Positions 43,658 through 51,173 of a DNA stretch of 64,000 nucleotides are shown here, piece after piece. The notes beneath the pieces were generated by a model. That model was given only the letters and a program-made list of their open reading frames with translations, was not told where the DNA came from and ran no database searches. Both the position numbers and the translations under genes were made by a program. Positions within the stretch are counted from its first letter, which is position 1. Each line of letters opens with the position of its first letter. The DNA is from Rhodanobacteraceae bacterium (lineage in GTDB: Bacteria > Pseudomonadota > Gammaproteobacteria > Xanthomonadales > SZUA-5), in the NCBI GenBank assembly GCA_016717705.1, contig JADKFD010000099.1:4503-68502 (forward strand), written 5' to 3'.

Positions 43658-44271
43658 GGGTGGCCAGCGAACACACTGCCGGCGACGACAGCGACCGCGT
43701 CGATCGCGAGCTCGCTTTGCTGCTGGCCCGCCTGCGCCAGCGCGAGGTACGCGCGCTCGACCAGTTGTACGGCTGCACCGTCGATCGCATGTACGCCCTG
43801 GCCTGCAAAGTCGCCGGCGACCCGCGCGACGCCGAGGAAGTGGTGGCCGATGTCTACCAGTATGCGTGGGAGCACGCCGACCAGTTCGATGCCGCGCGCG
43901 GCGGCGTGCTGGCCTGGCTGTCGATGTTGACCTGGAGTCGGGCCGCGGATCGGCGGCGTCGGCGCAAGCCGGAGGTCGATATCGCATCGGTGCATCCAAA
44001 ACACGGTGTCGATGCGTATACGAGTTGTGAAGACGATCAAGACACACCGGACATGGAGGCATTCGTCGACGGCCATCGGGTGCGCGTGGCGCTGGGCCAG
44101 ATCCGCGCCGACCAGCGGCGACTGATCCTGATGGCCTTTTTCGAAGGCGCCAGCCATGGCGACATCGCCGAGCGCACCGGCATGCCACTGGGAACCGTCA
44201 AATCGCATATCCGCCGCGGCATGGAAAGCCTGCGTGCGCAACTGGAAGGAGCAACTGGTCATGGTCGATAA
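43654..44271 (+). CDS. ECF-type RNA polymerase sigma factor (SigK/ChrR-partner type)
   Basis: It has 205 residues. Region 2: LLARLRQREVRALDQLYGCT, DRMYALACKVAGDPRDAEEVVADVYQYAW, AWLSMLTWSRAADRRRR. Region 4: IRADQRRLILMAFFEGASHG, DIAERTGMPLGTVKSHIRRG. The ATG overlaps the kinase stop (ATGA), and its own end overlaps the cupin gene by 11 bases. It belongs to a different ECF subgroup from the sigma at 40506, so one operon carries two different sigma factors. Its partner should be the ChrR-like protein that follows. Confidence 0.92.
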   Translation: MRVASEHTAGDDSDRVDRELALLLARLRQREVRALDQLYGCTVDRMYALACKVAGDPRDAEEVVADVYQYAWEHADQFDAARGGVLAWLSMLTWSRAADRRRRRKPEVDIASVHPKHGVDAYTSCEDDQDTPDMEAFVDGHRVRVALGQIRADQRRLILMAFFEGASHGDIAERTGMPLGTVKSHIRRGMESLRAQLEGATGHGR

Positions 44272-44725
44272 GACCCCGCAAGGCGCCATCGATGCGCAAT
44301 TGGCCGGCGAGCTGGCAACCGGACTGGCGTGCCCGCCGATGTCCGAGGGCCTGCGCGAGCGCCTGCGCGCGCGCGTGCTCGAGCGCGCCAGCGGCATTCA
44401 CGTGGTGCGCGCCGACGCCGGCAACTGGACCCGGGTGCTGCCCGGAATCTCGATCAAGCGCCTGCACGCCGACGCGGCGAGTTGCGCCGAAACCAATCTG
44501 TGGCGCCTGGGACCCGGCGCGGTGATCCCGGAACACCAGCATGCCGATGACGAAGAATGCCTGGTGGTCGAAGGATCGATCATCCAGGATGGCATCGAAT
44601 ATCACGCTGGCGACTATCTGCACGCGCGCGCCGGCAGCCGCCATGTGCCGCTGATGGCGCCGCGTGGGGCGCTGCTGCTGATCCGTTCGCAGCCGCTCAG
44701 CAGTTATCTCTCCGCGCGTCCGTAG
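44261..44725 (+). CDS. ChrR-like cupin, putative anti-sigma factor
   Basis: It has 154 residues, with the ATG at 44261 behind GGAAGGAG. An N-terminal helical part (DAQLAGELATGLACPPMSEG, LRERLRARVLERA) would contact the sigma factor. The C-terminal cupin has metal-site motif PEHQHADDEECLVVEGS and GDYLHARAGSRHVPLMA. ChrR proteins release their ECF sigma on oxidative or singlet-oxygen stress. The typical N-terminal zinc-binding HxxxCxxC is not evident here, so the trigger may differ. The stop (CCG TAG) is the first TAG of a family A repeat. Confidence 0.87.
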   Translation: MVDKTPQGAIDAQLAGELATGLACPPMSEGLRERLRARVLERASGIHVVRADAGNWTRVLPGISIKRLHADAASCAETNLWRLGPGAVIPEHQHADDEECLVVEGSIIQDGIEYHAGDYLHARAGSRHVPLMAPRGALLLIRSQPLSSYLSARP

Positions 44726-44809
44726 GCCGGTGTACGGCGCAGCCGTTCACCGGCTCGGGCTTGCCGCAAGTACCCGGTGAACGCGCTTGACGCGCGTACA
44801 CCGGGCTAC
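44722..44809. repeat. family A palindromic repeat, copy 4
   Basis: GTAGGCCGGTGTACGGCGCA to CGCGTACACCGGGCTAC, 88 bases, almost identical to copy 1. It starts on the stop codon of the cupin gene. Confidence 0.88.
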
Positions 44810-44824
44810 GGTGTCGTTGCTGTC

Positions 44825-44849
44825 GTAGGAGCGCGCTTGCGCGCGATGC
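44825..44849. repeat. family C repeat, single unit
   Basis: GTAGGAGCGCGCTTGCGCGC GATGC, a self-complementary unit identical in form to those at 30833 and 58961. Confidence 0.8.
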
Positions 44850-44952
44850 TTGCCGATCGCGGGATAAACCCACGGACACGCCTGCATCCAATTTCCGCAC
44901 CGAACGCGTAATGCCGTCATCGGACCGATACCGGATCCGCGGGGGATGACGC

Positions 44953-45873
44953 ATGAGAGTTCTGTCCACGCTGCTGCTGGCGGCGCTGCTGCAAGCTTGC
45001 GCGAGTACGCCGACGCCGCGGCCGAGGCCCGAGCCCGCCAGTTCGCCGCCGCCAGTCGCAGCTCCGACGCCCGGCACGCCAGCGGCGGCGCCCGCGCCAG
45101 TCGCGGCCCCGGCTCCGATGTCTGCACCCGTCGCCAAACCCACGCCGCCGAACCCGCCCGCGGCAGCACCCGTGGCGGCCCCGGCTGCTGCGCCAAAACC
45201 CGCTGCCGCACCCAAGCCGGCACCGGCATCAGCACCGGCTCCGCCGCCGGCACCAGCACCGACACCGACACCAGCATCAGCACCGGTCGCACCCGCCGCG
45301 ATGCAGGCGGTCAACAGCACGCTGAGCGGCCGTATTGAGCTGAGCGCCAGCGGCGGCAACCAGGTCGCCCCCGGGGAGCTCACCGACACCGTGGTCTATT
45401 TCGTTCCGGAGAATGGGGGCCGCCGCCCGCAGCCTGGCCGCTACACCATGTACACCCAGGGCAAGGCCTTTGATCCGCCGCTGCTGATCGTGCCGATCGG
45501 CAGCAGCGTAGCGTTCCCGAACAACGATCCGATTCGCCACAACGTCTATTCGGCAACGCCCGGCTCGGCCTTTGACCTCGGCTTCTACGGCGAAGGCGAG
45601 AGCCGCGAACATGTGTTCGATCAGCCCGGGCTGGTGGTGGTCAATTGCAATGTGCACCACGTGATGCAGGCGCAGGTGCTGGTGGTGCCGACCGCCTATC
45701 AGACGCGCGCCGATGCGAGCGGCAAGTTCAAGCTCACCGATCTGCCGGCCGGGCGCGGTGTACTGCACTTCTGGCATCCGCGGGCTGCGCTCAGCAGCCT
45801 GCCGGTATCGGTGCCGACCGGCAGCGCGATCGAGCGCAAGCTGGTCATCAGCAAGCCCCGCGTGGCGCGCTGA
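44953..45873 (+). CDS. cupredoxin-like lipoprotein with Pro/Ala linker
   Basis: It has 306 residues. Signal with lipobox LLQAC (Cys16), then about 100 residues of Pro/Ala repeats (APAPVAAPAPMSAPVAKP) typical of a periplasm-spanning linker. A plastocyanin-like domain follows with likely copper ligands in IRHNVYSATP (His) and VNCNVHHVMQAQV (Cys, His, Met). The C-terminal part, GKFKLTDLPAGRGVLHFWHP, resembles carboxypeptidase-regulatory folds; related proteins are often labelled methylamine-utilisation proteins without evidence. It is followed at 12 bases by the sensor gene. I infer electron transfer or copper binding at the envelope. Confidence 0.82.
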   Translation: MRVLSTLLLAALLQACASTPTPRPRPEPASSPPPVAAPTPGTPAAAPAPVAAPAPMSAPVAKPTPPNPPAAAPVAAPAAAPKPAAAPKPAPASAPAPPPAPAPTPTPASAPVAPAAMQAVNSTLSGRIELSASGGNQVAPGELTDTVVYFVPENGGRRPQPGRYTMYTQGKAFDPPLLIVPIGSSVAFPNNDPIRHNVYSATPGSAFDLGFYGEGESREHVFDQPGLVVVNCNVHHVMQAQVLVVPTAYQTRADASGKFKLTDLPAGRGVLHFWHPRAALSSLPVSVPTGSAIERKLVISKPRVAR

Positions 45874-45885
45874 GGAGACTTGCCG

Positions 45886-46938
45886 ATGACTCCGATTCGG
45901 TTGCTGGCGCTGGCCGCGGTGGGCGTCGCGCTGGTTTTCGCCAGCGTGCTGATGGTCGATCGCCAGCTCGACGCGCACATCCACGCCGCCCAGGCGCAGC
46001 GCAACCATGCGCTGCTCGGCACCGCCCTGGCGCAGATCGAGCGCACCCGCGGCGATGAGCTGCGGCTGCGCGCCAGCCTGCTCGCCGCCGATGGCGCGTC
46101 GACGGCCTATATCGCTGACGCGCTGCTGGTGGGCGCCACACCGGGGCAAGCGGTGGACAGCGCGTCGATCAGCGATCTGCTGGCGGATCGTCGCGAGCAA
46201 CTCGGTCTCGATGCGGTCGGCGTCATCGATCTGGCCGGACGCTGGGTTGCCGGCACGCGGCCATGGTCGGATGGTGGGCCGACACCGCTTTCCCATCCCT
46301 TGTTCGTTGCCGCCCGCGACGGCCAGAAACTCGCGACTGGCCTGGTGCGCGAGGACCAACGCCTGTACCTGGCGACGATCCAGCCGATGGTGCGCGCCGG
46401 CACTGTCGATGCCTACCTCTATGCGGCCAGCACACTCGACGAGCAGTTCCTGCAATCGCTGTCGGCCCTGGTGCCGTTGGAGCTGGCGCTGCTGGCGACC
46501 AGCGAGCCGACCCGGCTGCTGGCGCAATCGACTGAACACGGCGACGAACACTGGAAGGAGGCCTTCGCCGCGCACGGCACGGGCGGCGTCGGTGCGCCGG
46601 CAAAGCTCGCCTCAGACGGCGACCGGATGACCCGCCTGCCGCTGTTCGGTCAGGCCGATCAGGCGCTGCTGCTCGCTCGGGCACTGCCCACCAGCGGTCC
46701 GCAAGTGTTCGAGTCCGCGCCCTTGCTGCTGCTCGCCGTACTCGGGTCGCTGGCCTGGTTGCTGGCGCTGTATGCCTGGTGGCGCTGGTCACTGCAGCCG
46801 GCGACGCTGGCCTGCGATCTGCTCGAACGCGCCGCGCTCGGCGATTTCAAATTGCGCGCTCCGGGTTGGCCCTCCGGCCTGCGCGGCCGGTTTGCCGCCG
46901 CTTTCGACGCGCTGATGCTGCGGCTTGGATCGCGCTGA
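45886..46938 (+). CDS. membrane sensor with periplasmic CACHE-like domain and no output domain
   Basis: It has 350 residues, with the ATG at 45886 behind TGAGGAGA. Helix 1 (IRLLALAAVGVALVFASVLM), then a periplasmic domain of about 240 residues (LLADRREQLGLDAVGVIDL, QKLATGLVREDQRLYLATIQPM, APAKLASDGDRMTRLPL), then helix 2 (APLLLLAVLGSLAWLLALYA). A short HAMP-like segment (RWSLQPATLACDLLERAALGDF) follows and the protein ends. Kinase, cyclase and methyl-accepting parts are absent, so it either signals through a partner or has lost its output. Confidence 0.75.
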   Translation: MTPIRLLALAAVGVALVFASVLMVDRQLDAHIHAAQAQRNHALLGTALAQIERTRGDELRLRASLLAADGASTAYIADALLVGATPGQAVDSASISDLLADRREQLGLDAVGVIDLAGRWVAGTRPWSDGGPTPLSHPLFVAARDGQKLATGLVREDQRLYLATIQPMVRAGTVDAYLYAASTLDEQFLQSLSALVPLELALLATSEPTRLLAQSTEHGDEHWKEAFAAHGTGGVGAPAKLASDGDRMTRLPLFGQADQALLLARALPTSGPQVFESAPLLLLAVLGSLAWLLALYAWWRWSLQPATLACDLLERAALGDFKLRAPGWPSGLRGRFAAAFDALMLRLGSR

Positions 46939-47000
46939 ACGCGATCCAAGCCAGGTTGAATGGCCCTTTGTTCAAGATCGAAATCTCTGGAGATCATTCG

Positions 47001-47885
47001 ATGATTCAGTTGTTTGCGCGCGTTGGCGTGATCGCCGCGCTGTTTGCGGCCGCCGTCCAGGCGACCCCGGTTGCCGCCCAGACGGTCAACAGCACCGGTG
47101 GCCGGCTGCTGCTGACCGGCGGCGTCAGCCAGATCGAAGGTGCCGGCGGTGGCGGACTGACGCCGTGGGCATTGATCGGCGGCTATGGCTCGCGCGACCA
47201 GATCGGCGCCAACGCCTTCTACACGCGCGTCGACGTCGACGATTACGCGCTGGATACCTATGGCGCGATGGTGGGCCTCTACGATCGCGTCGAACTCAGC
47301 TACGCGCGGCAGAGTTTCGATACCCAGGACGTCGGTGCGGCGCTCGGCCTCGGCCGTGGTTTCGAGTTCGAACAGGACATCTACGGCGCCAAGCTGCGCC
47401 TGATTGGCGATGCCGTGCTCGACCAGGACCGCTGGCTGCCGCAGATCGCGATTGGCGTGCAGCACAAGCGCAATCACCAGGGCGACGTCGTGCGCGCGGT
47501 CGGCGCCAAGGACGACAGCGGCACCGATTTCTATCTGGCGGCGACCAAGATCTACCTCGACCAGAGCCTGCTGCTCAACGCGACGCTGCGCTACACCGAG
47601 GCCAACCAGATCGGCATCCTGGACTTCGGCGGCGACCAGGGTTCGGGCAGCTTCGAGTTCGAGGGCTCGGCGGCGTATCTGCTGACGCGCCAGCTGGCGC
47701 TCGGCGCCGAATTCCGCAGCAAGCCGGACCAGCTGGGCATCGCCGACGAAGACCTGTGGTGGGACATCTTCCTCGCCTGGGCACCCAACCGGCACGTCTC
47801 GGTGACGCTGGCCTATGTCGATCTGGGCAATGTCGTCGTCGCCGACCAGAGCGGCACTTATCTGTCAGTACAGGTCGGCTTCTGA
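47001..47885 (+). CDS. DUF3034 family outer-membrane protein
   Basis: It has 294 residues, with the ATG at 47001 after GGAGATCATTCG. Sec signal (MIQLFARVGVIAALFAAAVQ ... AAQ), then a glycine-rich start (GRLLLTGGVSQIEGAGGGGL). The alternating beta-strand pattern is typical of small barrels (GAMVGLYDRVELSYARQSF, LPQIAIGVQHKRNHQ, LNATLRYTEANQIG, ALGAEFRSKPDQLG, VTLAYVDLG) and ends in aromatic F (VQVGF). Function is unknown. In other genomes I recall DUF3034 beside the cupredoxin and truncated-haemoglobin genes, as here. Confidence 0.82.
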   Translation: MIQLFARVGVIAALFAAAVQATPVAAQTVNSTGGRLLLTGGVSQIEGAGGGGLTPWALIGGYGSRDQIGANAFYTRVDVDDYALDTYGAMVGLYDRVELSYARQSFDTQDVGAALGLGRGFEFEQDIYGAKLRLIGDAVLDQDRWLPQIAIGVQHKRNHQGDVVRAVGAKDDSGTDFYLAATKIYLDQSLLLNATLRYTEANQIGILDFGGDQGSGSFEFEGSAAYLLTRQLALGAEFRSKPDQLGIADEDLWWDIFLAWAPNRHVSVTLAYVDLGNVVVADQSGTYLSVQVGF

Positions 47886-47910
47886 CCCGCGGACGCAGCT
47901 TGCCGTGAAT

Positions 47911-47990
47911 GTAGGTCACGTTGCCCGCGATGCGGGCTACGTGACAGGAGGTCGGCGATGTCACCCAGGCCGAGATCGGCCAACGTGACC
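47911..47990. repeat. family B palindromic repeat, copy 4
   Basis: GTAGGTCACGTTGCCCGCGA, GCGGGCTACGTGACAGGA and a final CCAACGTGACC. It separates the DUF3034 and truncated-haemoglobin genes. Confidence 0.82.
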
Positions 47991-48040
47991 GACCGTCCAT
48001 CGACCGTGGAGATTTTCGCGATGAAGCAGGAGAACTCGCC

Positions 48041-48514
48041 ATGAAACTGAATCGAATCACACTGTTGGCCGCAACATTGCTCGTGCTGAGCCCGCTGACG
48101 CCGGCCGGCGCCGAAACCAGCGCGCCGATCCCCAACCCGGCCCCCGCGCACCCGGAATTGCGACCGGTGCTCGATGAATTCGGTGGCCATGAGGGCCTGA
48201 AGGCGCTGATGGACGACTTCATGGTCATCCTGCTCGACGACCCGCGCATGCGCCCGTTCTTCGAGCAGGTCGACCAGCAACGGGTCAAGGACAAGCTCGC
48301 CGAACAGTTCTGCGTGATCCTCGGCGGCGACTGCAGCTACACCGGCATGGACATGGTCGAAGCCCACGCCGGCATGGAAGTGCGCCACGCCGACTTCAAC
48401 ATCCTGGTCGAAGACCTGCAGATCGCGATGGACGGCCGCGACATCCCGACCCGCGCGCAGAACAAGCTGCTGGCAAAGTTGGCGCCGATGCATCGGGAGG
48501 TGATCAATCGGTGA
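48041..48514 (+). CDS. exported group 1 truncated haemoglobin
   Basis: It has 157 residues, with the ATG at 48041 shortly after GGAG. A Sec signal (MKLNRITLLAATLLVLSPLT, cleavage near AGA/ETS) puts the haem protein in the periplasm, unlike most truncated globins. The globin core shows FGGHEGLKALMDDFMVILLD, QQRVKDKLAEQFCVILGGDC (two Cys) and VEAHAGMEVRHADFNILVED, with proximal His in the AHAGM or VRHAD region. It is the last gene of the cupredoxin-sensor-DUF3034 run. NO or O2 handling in the periplasm is the likely role. Confidence 0.88.
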   Translation: MKLNRITLLAATLLVLSPLTPAGAETSAPIPNPAPAHPELRPVLDEFGGHEGLKALMDDFMVILLDDPRMRPFFEQVDQQRVKDKLAEQFCVILGGDCSYTGMDMVEAHAGMEVRHADFNILVEDLQIAMDGRDIPTRAQNKLLAKLAPMHREVINR

Positions 48515-48746
48515 AGCAGCAACTGGCAACTTGCAACTAGCAAATGGCGATTAGGGCGCAGTTGCGTGGCTTGAGGTAGCGCGGCTCCGGCGCGCGCGCG
48601 GTGCGGTTGTGCGATTGGCTTGATCGCGCCAGCGGCCGCGTCGGTGAAGCGCCGGGCGCCTCGCGCAACCGCCTTCCCGCACATGCGAGTTTGGTCGACG
48701 CGAGGACCCGGCCTACGTTAAGGCGCGGCCTGTGCCCCAATCGCTA
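48515..48746. repeat. gap with family F tract
   Basis: AGCAACTGGCAACTTGCAAC and AGCAAATGGCGATTAGGGCG open the gap, echoing 12551 (AGCAACTGGCAACTGG, GGGGCGCAGCG). CCAATCGCTATCAGCCAACT in the other orientation closes it. No gene seen. Confidence 0.5.
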
Positions 48747-49988
48747 TCAGCCAACTGACAATTGCTGCTGTTGCGGCTTTATCGCAACAGCGGGGCTATC
48801 CAGCGCCTTCAACTTGCGCCCGGCGACTTTCTCGCTGATTTCGATGAACTCTTTGGTGCTGACCTTGCGTTCGCGCATCAGCTTGCGGGTGACATCATCG
48901 AAGTCCTTCCTGCCGTCGGTGGCTTTCCGGATCTCCTCGTCGACCGCCACCAGCAGCAGCACGGCGCGCGCGGTGGTTTCTGCGCTGGAGCGTTCGGCGC
49001 GCAGCGATTTGACCTTCTTGCCCCAGCCGGCCAGCCAGTCCAGCGTGTGCTGGTAGCGGGCGTCGGTCATGCCGCCGGTCCGATGCAGCAACTCCACCGC
49101 GTAGTACTCGGCCAGTCCCTCGGCGAGCCAGTCGTCGTCGTCGTTCTGCCCGCGGATGCGGGTGATCACGTGGGTCAGTTCGTGCAGCAGTGTGCTGGTG
49201 GCGTTCTCGCTGATCATCGGGCGATCAAGGTGCAGGTACAGCGAGCGCGGTGCCGACAGGCCACCGCGCCACATCGGATCGGGCGCCGACACGATCAGGA
49301 TCTTCGGCGGCAGCGCACCGTAGGCGTCCTTCATTGCCGGCAGCGTGAAGTTCAGGAATGCCAGCATGTCCATCCGGCGCATGCCCTCGTCCTTGGGCGC
49401 CGCCAGCGAGATCTCGGTGCCGGCGATGATTTCGCGGCGCGTGCCGACGTCACCCACCAGCATCCAGCCGACCGGACGATCGAATCCGCGATCGGGGTCG
49501 TCGACGATGAAGGTGGTGCCGTCGGCCTCGGTCAGGTACGGCGTATCCAGGTGCCAGGACCTGGGGATGTCGAGGATCAGCCGCGCTCGCGACTGCGCGC
49601 CCTTGAGCGTGCGCACGATCGCCCGCGGGAACACGCGATCGCCACGGAACAATGCCCAATCTCCCGGAAAATAGCTGCGATACGACCCGTTGGCCCGGGT
49701 CTCCTCGATGCGCACGCGCCAGCGCAGGCTGCCGCCCTTCGCCGGTGGCGTCCACAGCGTGCGCTTGCCCTTGTGTTTGAGCTCGCCGTCGGCACGCACC
49801 TCCGAATAGGCCGCGGGAAACTCGAAATCGAGCGTGCGCAGCTGGTCGCGTCCCTGGCCCAGTTCCAGTGTACCCAGTGCGGTCCTGGTCTTCGGGTCGA
49901 AGCTGAGGCGCCAGGTCAGGTCGTAGTGCGCGGCATGCGCCGCAAGCGACCACAGGAGCGTGGCGACGGTGATGAGGAATCGCGACAT
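48747..49988 (-). CDS. secreted gluzincin-type metallopeptidase-like protein
   Basis: It has 413 residues. Signal MSRFLITVATLLWSLAAHAA, a beta-rich N-terminal half (YDLTWRLSFDPKTRTALGTL, GSYRSYFPGDWALFRGDRVF), then the zinc motif LLHELTHVITRI and, 20 residues on, WLAEGLAEYYAVEL with the third ligand Glu. This HExxH-E layout matches M1/M61-like gluzincins. The C-terminal domain is helical (AETTARAVLLLVAVDEEIRK, REVSTKEF-type segment). It probably acts in the periplasm or outside. It has no operon partner. The ATG at 49988 is chosen for the signal peptide. Confidence 0.82.
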   Translation of the reverse strand: MSRFLITVATLLWSLAAHAAHYDLTWRLSFDPKTRTALGTLELGQGRDQLRTLDFEFPAAYSEVRADGELKHKGKRTLWTPPAKGGSLRWRVRIEETRANGSYRSYFPGDWALFRGDRVFPRAIVRTLKGAQSRARLILDIPRSWHLDTPYLTEADGTTFIVDDPDRGFDRPVGWMLVGDVGTRREIIAGTEISLAAPKDEGMRRMDMLAFLNFTLPAMKDAYGALPPKILIVSAPDPMWRGGLSAPRSLYLHLDRPMISENATSTLLHELTHVITRIRGQNDDDDWLAEGLAEYYAVELLHRTGGMTDARYQHTLDWLAGWGKKVKSLRAERSSAETTARAVLLLVAVDEEIRKATDGRKDFDDVTRKLMRERKVSTKEFIEISEKVAGRKLKALDSPAVAIKPQQQQLSVG

Positions 49989-50125
49989 GAGTGGAGTGGA
50001 GGTCAGGGCGCAGGGGACTGACAATTGTGCCAGCAACGCGGCGAATCCAGCGAAACTGAGTGTCTGCAGACAAACCCGCCCGCCTCGGCTAGGTTGGCGG
50101 CCCCACGCCGTGCCCAGCGATAGCC

Positions 50126-50689
50126 GTGTTCTTCCGCCGCAAAGTCCCGCATGAAGCCGAGTTCGCGCGTTTGATCGCGCGCTGGAGCGGCTATGTGCGC
50201 AAGACCTTGTACACGCTGGATCCGCGTCGCAGCGAGTCGGACCTGGAGGAAATCGAACAGGAAATCCGGCTGCGGCTGTGGCAAGTGCTCAGCCGTGAGA
50301 GGACTTGGGACAAGCCTGCGTCCTTTATTCGCAGCGTGGTGTTGAGTGTGGCAATCGACGCGGCACGTCGGCGGCAGGTTCGCGGCGGCTCGTCCGAGCA
50401 TGTTGGACTGGAGCATCTGGAGCCCTGGTCGAGCGGCGAGGCGATCGATCCGACCGGCGCCATCGAGGATCGGACGCAGCTGCTGGCGGTGCTGGAAACG
50501 CTGCAGCGCGACGATCCGGAGAAAGCCGAAGCATTGGGCTTGTACCTGCAGGGTTTCACGACGATGGAGATCGGGAACCTGCTGGGCTGGACCGAAGCCA
50601 AGGCACGCAACATCGTATATCGCAGCCTGGATGCATTGCGCACCCAGGCCACTGGAACAAAGGCAGACGATCGTGAACCCGGTACTTGA
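50126..50689 (+). CDS. sigma-70-family (ECF-like) sigma factor
   Basis: It has 187 residues with a GTG start at 50126. Region 2: FARLIARWSGYVRKTLYTLD, DLEEIEQEIRLRLWQVL, WDKPASFIRSVVLSVAIDAA. Region 4: VLETLQRDDPEKAEALGLYLQGFTTMEIGNLL, GWTEAKARNIVYRSLDALR. No extra domains. It overlaps the next gene by 17 bases, a membrane protein that is the natural anti-sigma candidate. Confidence 0.85.
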   Translation: MFFRRKVPHEAEFARLIARWSGYVRKTLYTLDPRRSESDLEEIEQEIRLRLWQVLSRERTWDKPASFIRSVVLSVAIDAARRRQVRGGSSEHVGLEHLEPWSSGEAIDPTGAIEDRTQLLAVLETLQRDDPEKAEALGLYLQGFTTMEIGNLLGWTEAKARNIVYRSLDALRTQATGTKADDREPGT

Positions 50690-51086
50690 TCCGACCACCG
50701 CAGCGCTGACCGACCTCGCCAAGGGCACGCTGGCGCCTGACGCCCGGCGTGATCTGGTGCAGCGTGCGCTGCGCGATCCGCAATTGGCGGCGGAACTCAA
50801 GCTCGCGCTGCGTCTGGCCGATGCTGGCGCCGAGATGGCGCGCGATTGGGTCGCAGTCGCCGCGCGTCCGGCGGGTTCCCCGCGCACCGAGTGGTGGCGT
50901 CCGCTGGCCGGCGTGAGCGCCAGTCTGGCGATCATTGCCGCGGTGCTGGCGATGCCGCGCCTGCCGAGCCACGACGAGTCCGCGTCGATGCAGGTCGTTG
51001 CGGTCAGCCAGCCGCAGCCGGATCGGATCGGCAGCATGTCCTTCGAAGCGCCCGAGTTGTTCGGCGGCAGTTTCGAGGCGGATTGA
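50673..51086 (+). CDS. single-pass membrane protein, putative anti-sigma factor
   Basis: It has 137 residues with a GTG start at 50673, inside the end of the sigma gene, with AAAGG upstream. A cytoplasmic helical head (TTAALTDLAKGTLAPDARRD, LVQRALRDPQLAAELKLALR) is followed by one helix (WRPLAGVSASLAIIAAVLAM) and a short periplasmic tail ending FGGSFEAD. The size, topology and coupling fit an anti-sigma factor. There is no ZAS zinc motif, so the call rests on context. Confidence 0.65.
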   Translation: MNPVLDPTTAALTDLAKGTLAPDARRDLVQRALRDPQLAAELKLALRLADAGAEMARDWVAVAARPAGSPRTEWWRPLAGVSASLAIIAAVLAMPRLPSHDESASMQVVAVSQPQPDRIGSMSFEAPELFGGSFEAD

Positions 51087-51099
51087 CCTTGCGGAGCCG

Positions 51100-51134
51100 C
51101 AGGTCACGTTGGCCGCAAGGCGGCCTGCGTGACG
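51100..51134. repeat. family B repeat, half copy 5
   Basis: CAGGTCACGTTGGCCGCAAGGCGGCCTGCGTGACG is one arm-loop unit of family B between two convergent genes, where it may act as a terminator hairpin for either strand. Confidence 0.65.
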
Positions 51135-51173
51135 CGCCCCATGGTCATGCATATGTAGCTGAACAACGGTGGG

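Noticed and set aside
44953..45873. Methylamine utilisation enzyme
   Set aside because: No methylamine dehydrogenase or related mau genes; the label comes from habit and only a cupredoxin-like fold is supported.
40506..48514. Biosynthetic or defence island
   Set aside because: No nuclease, toxin, synthase or transposase genes; domains fit signalling and envelope redox functions instead.
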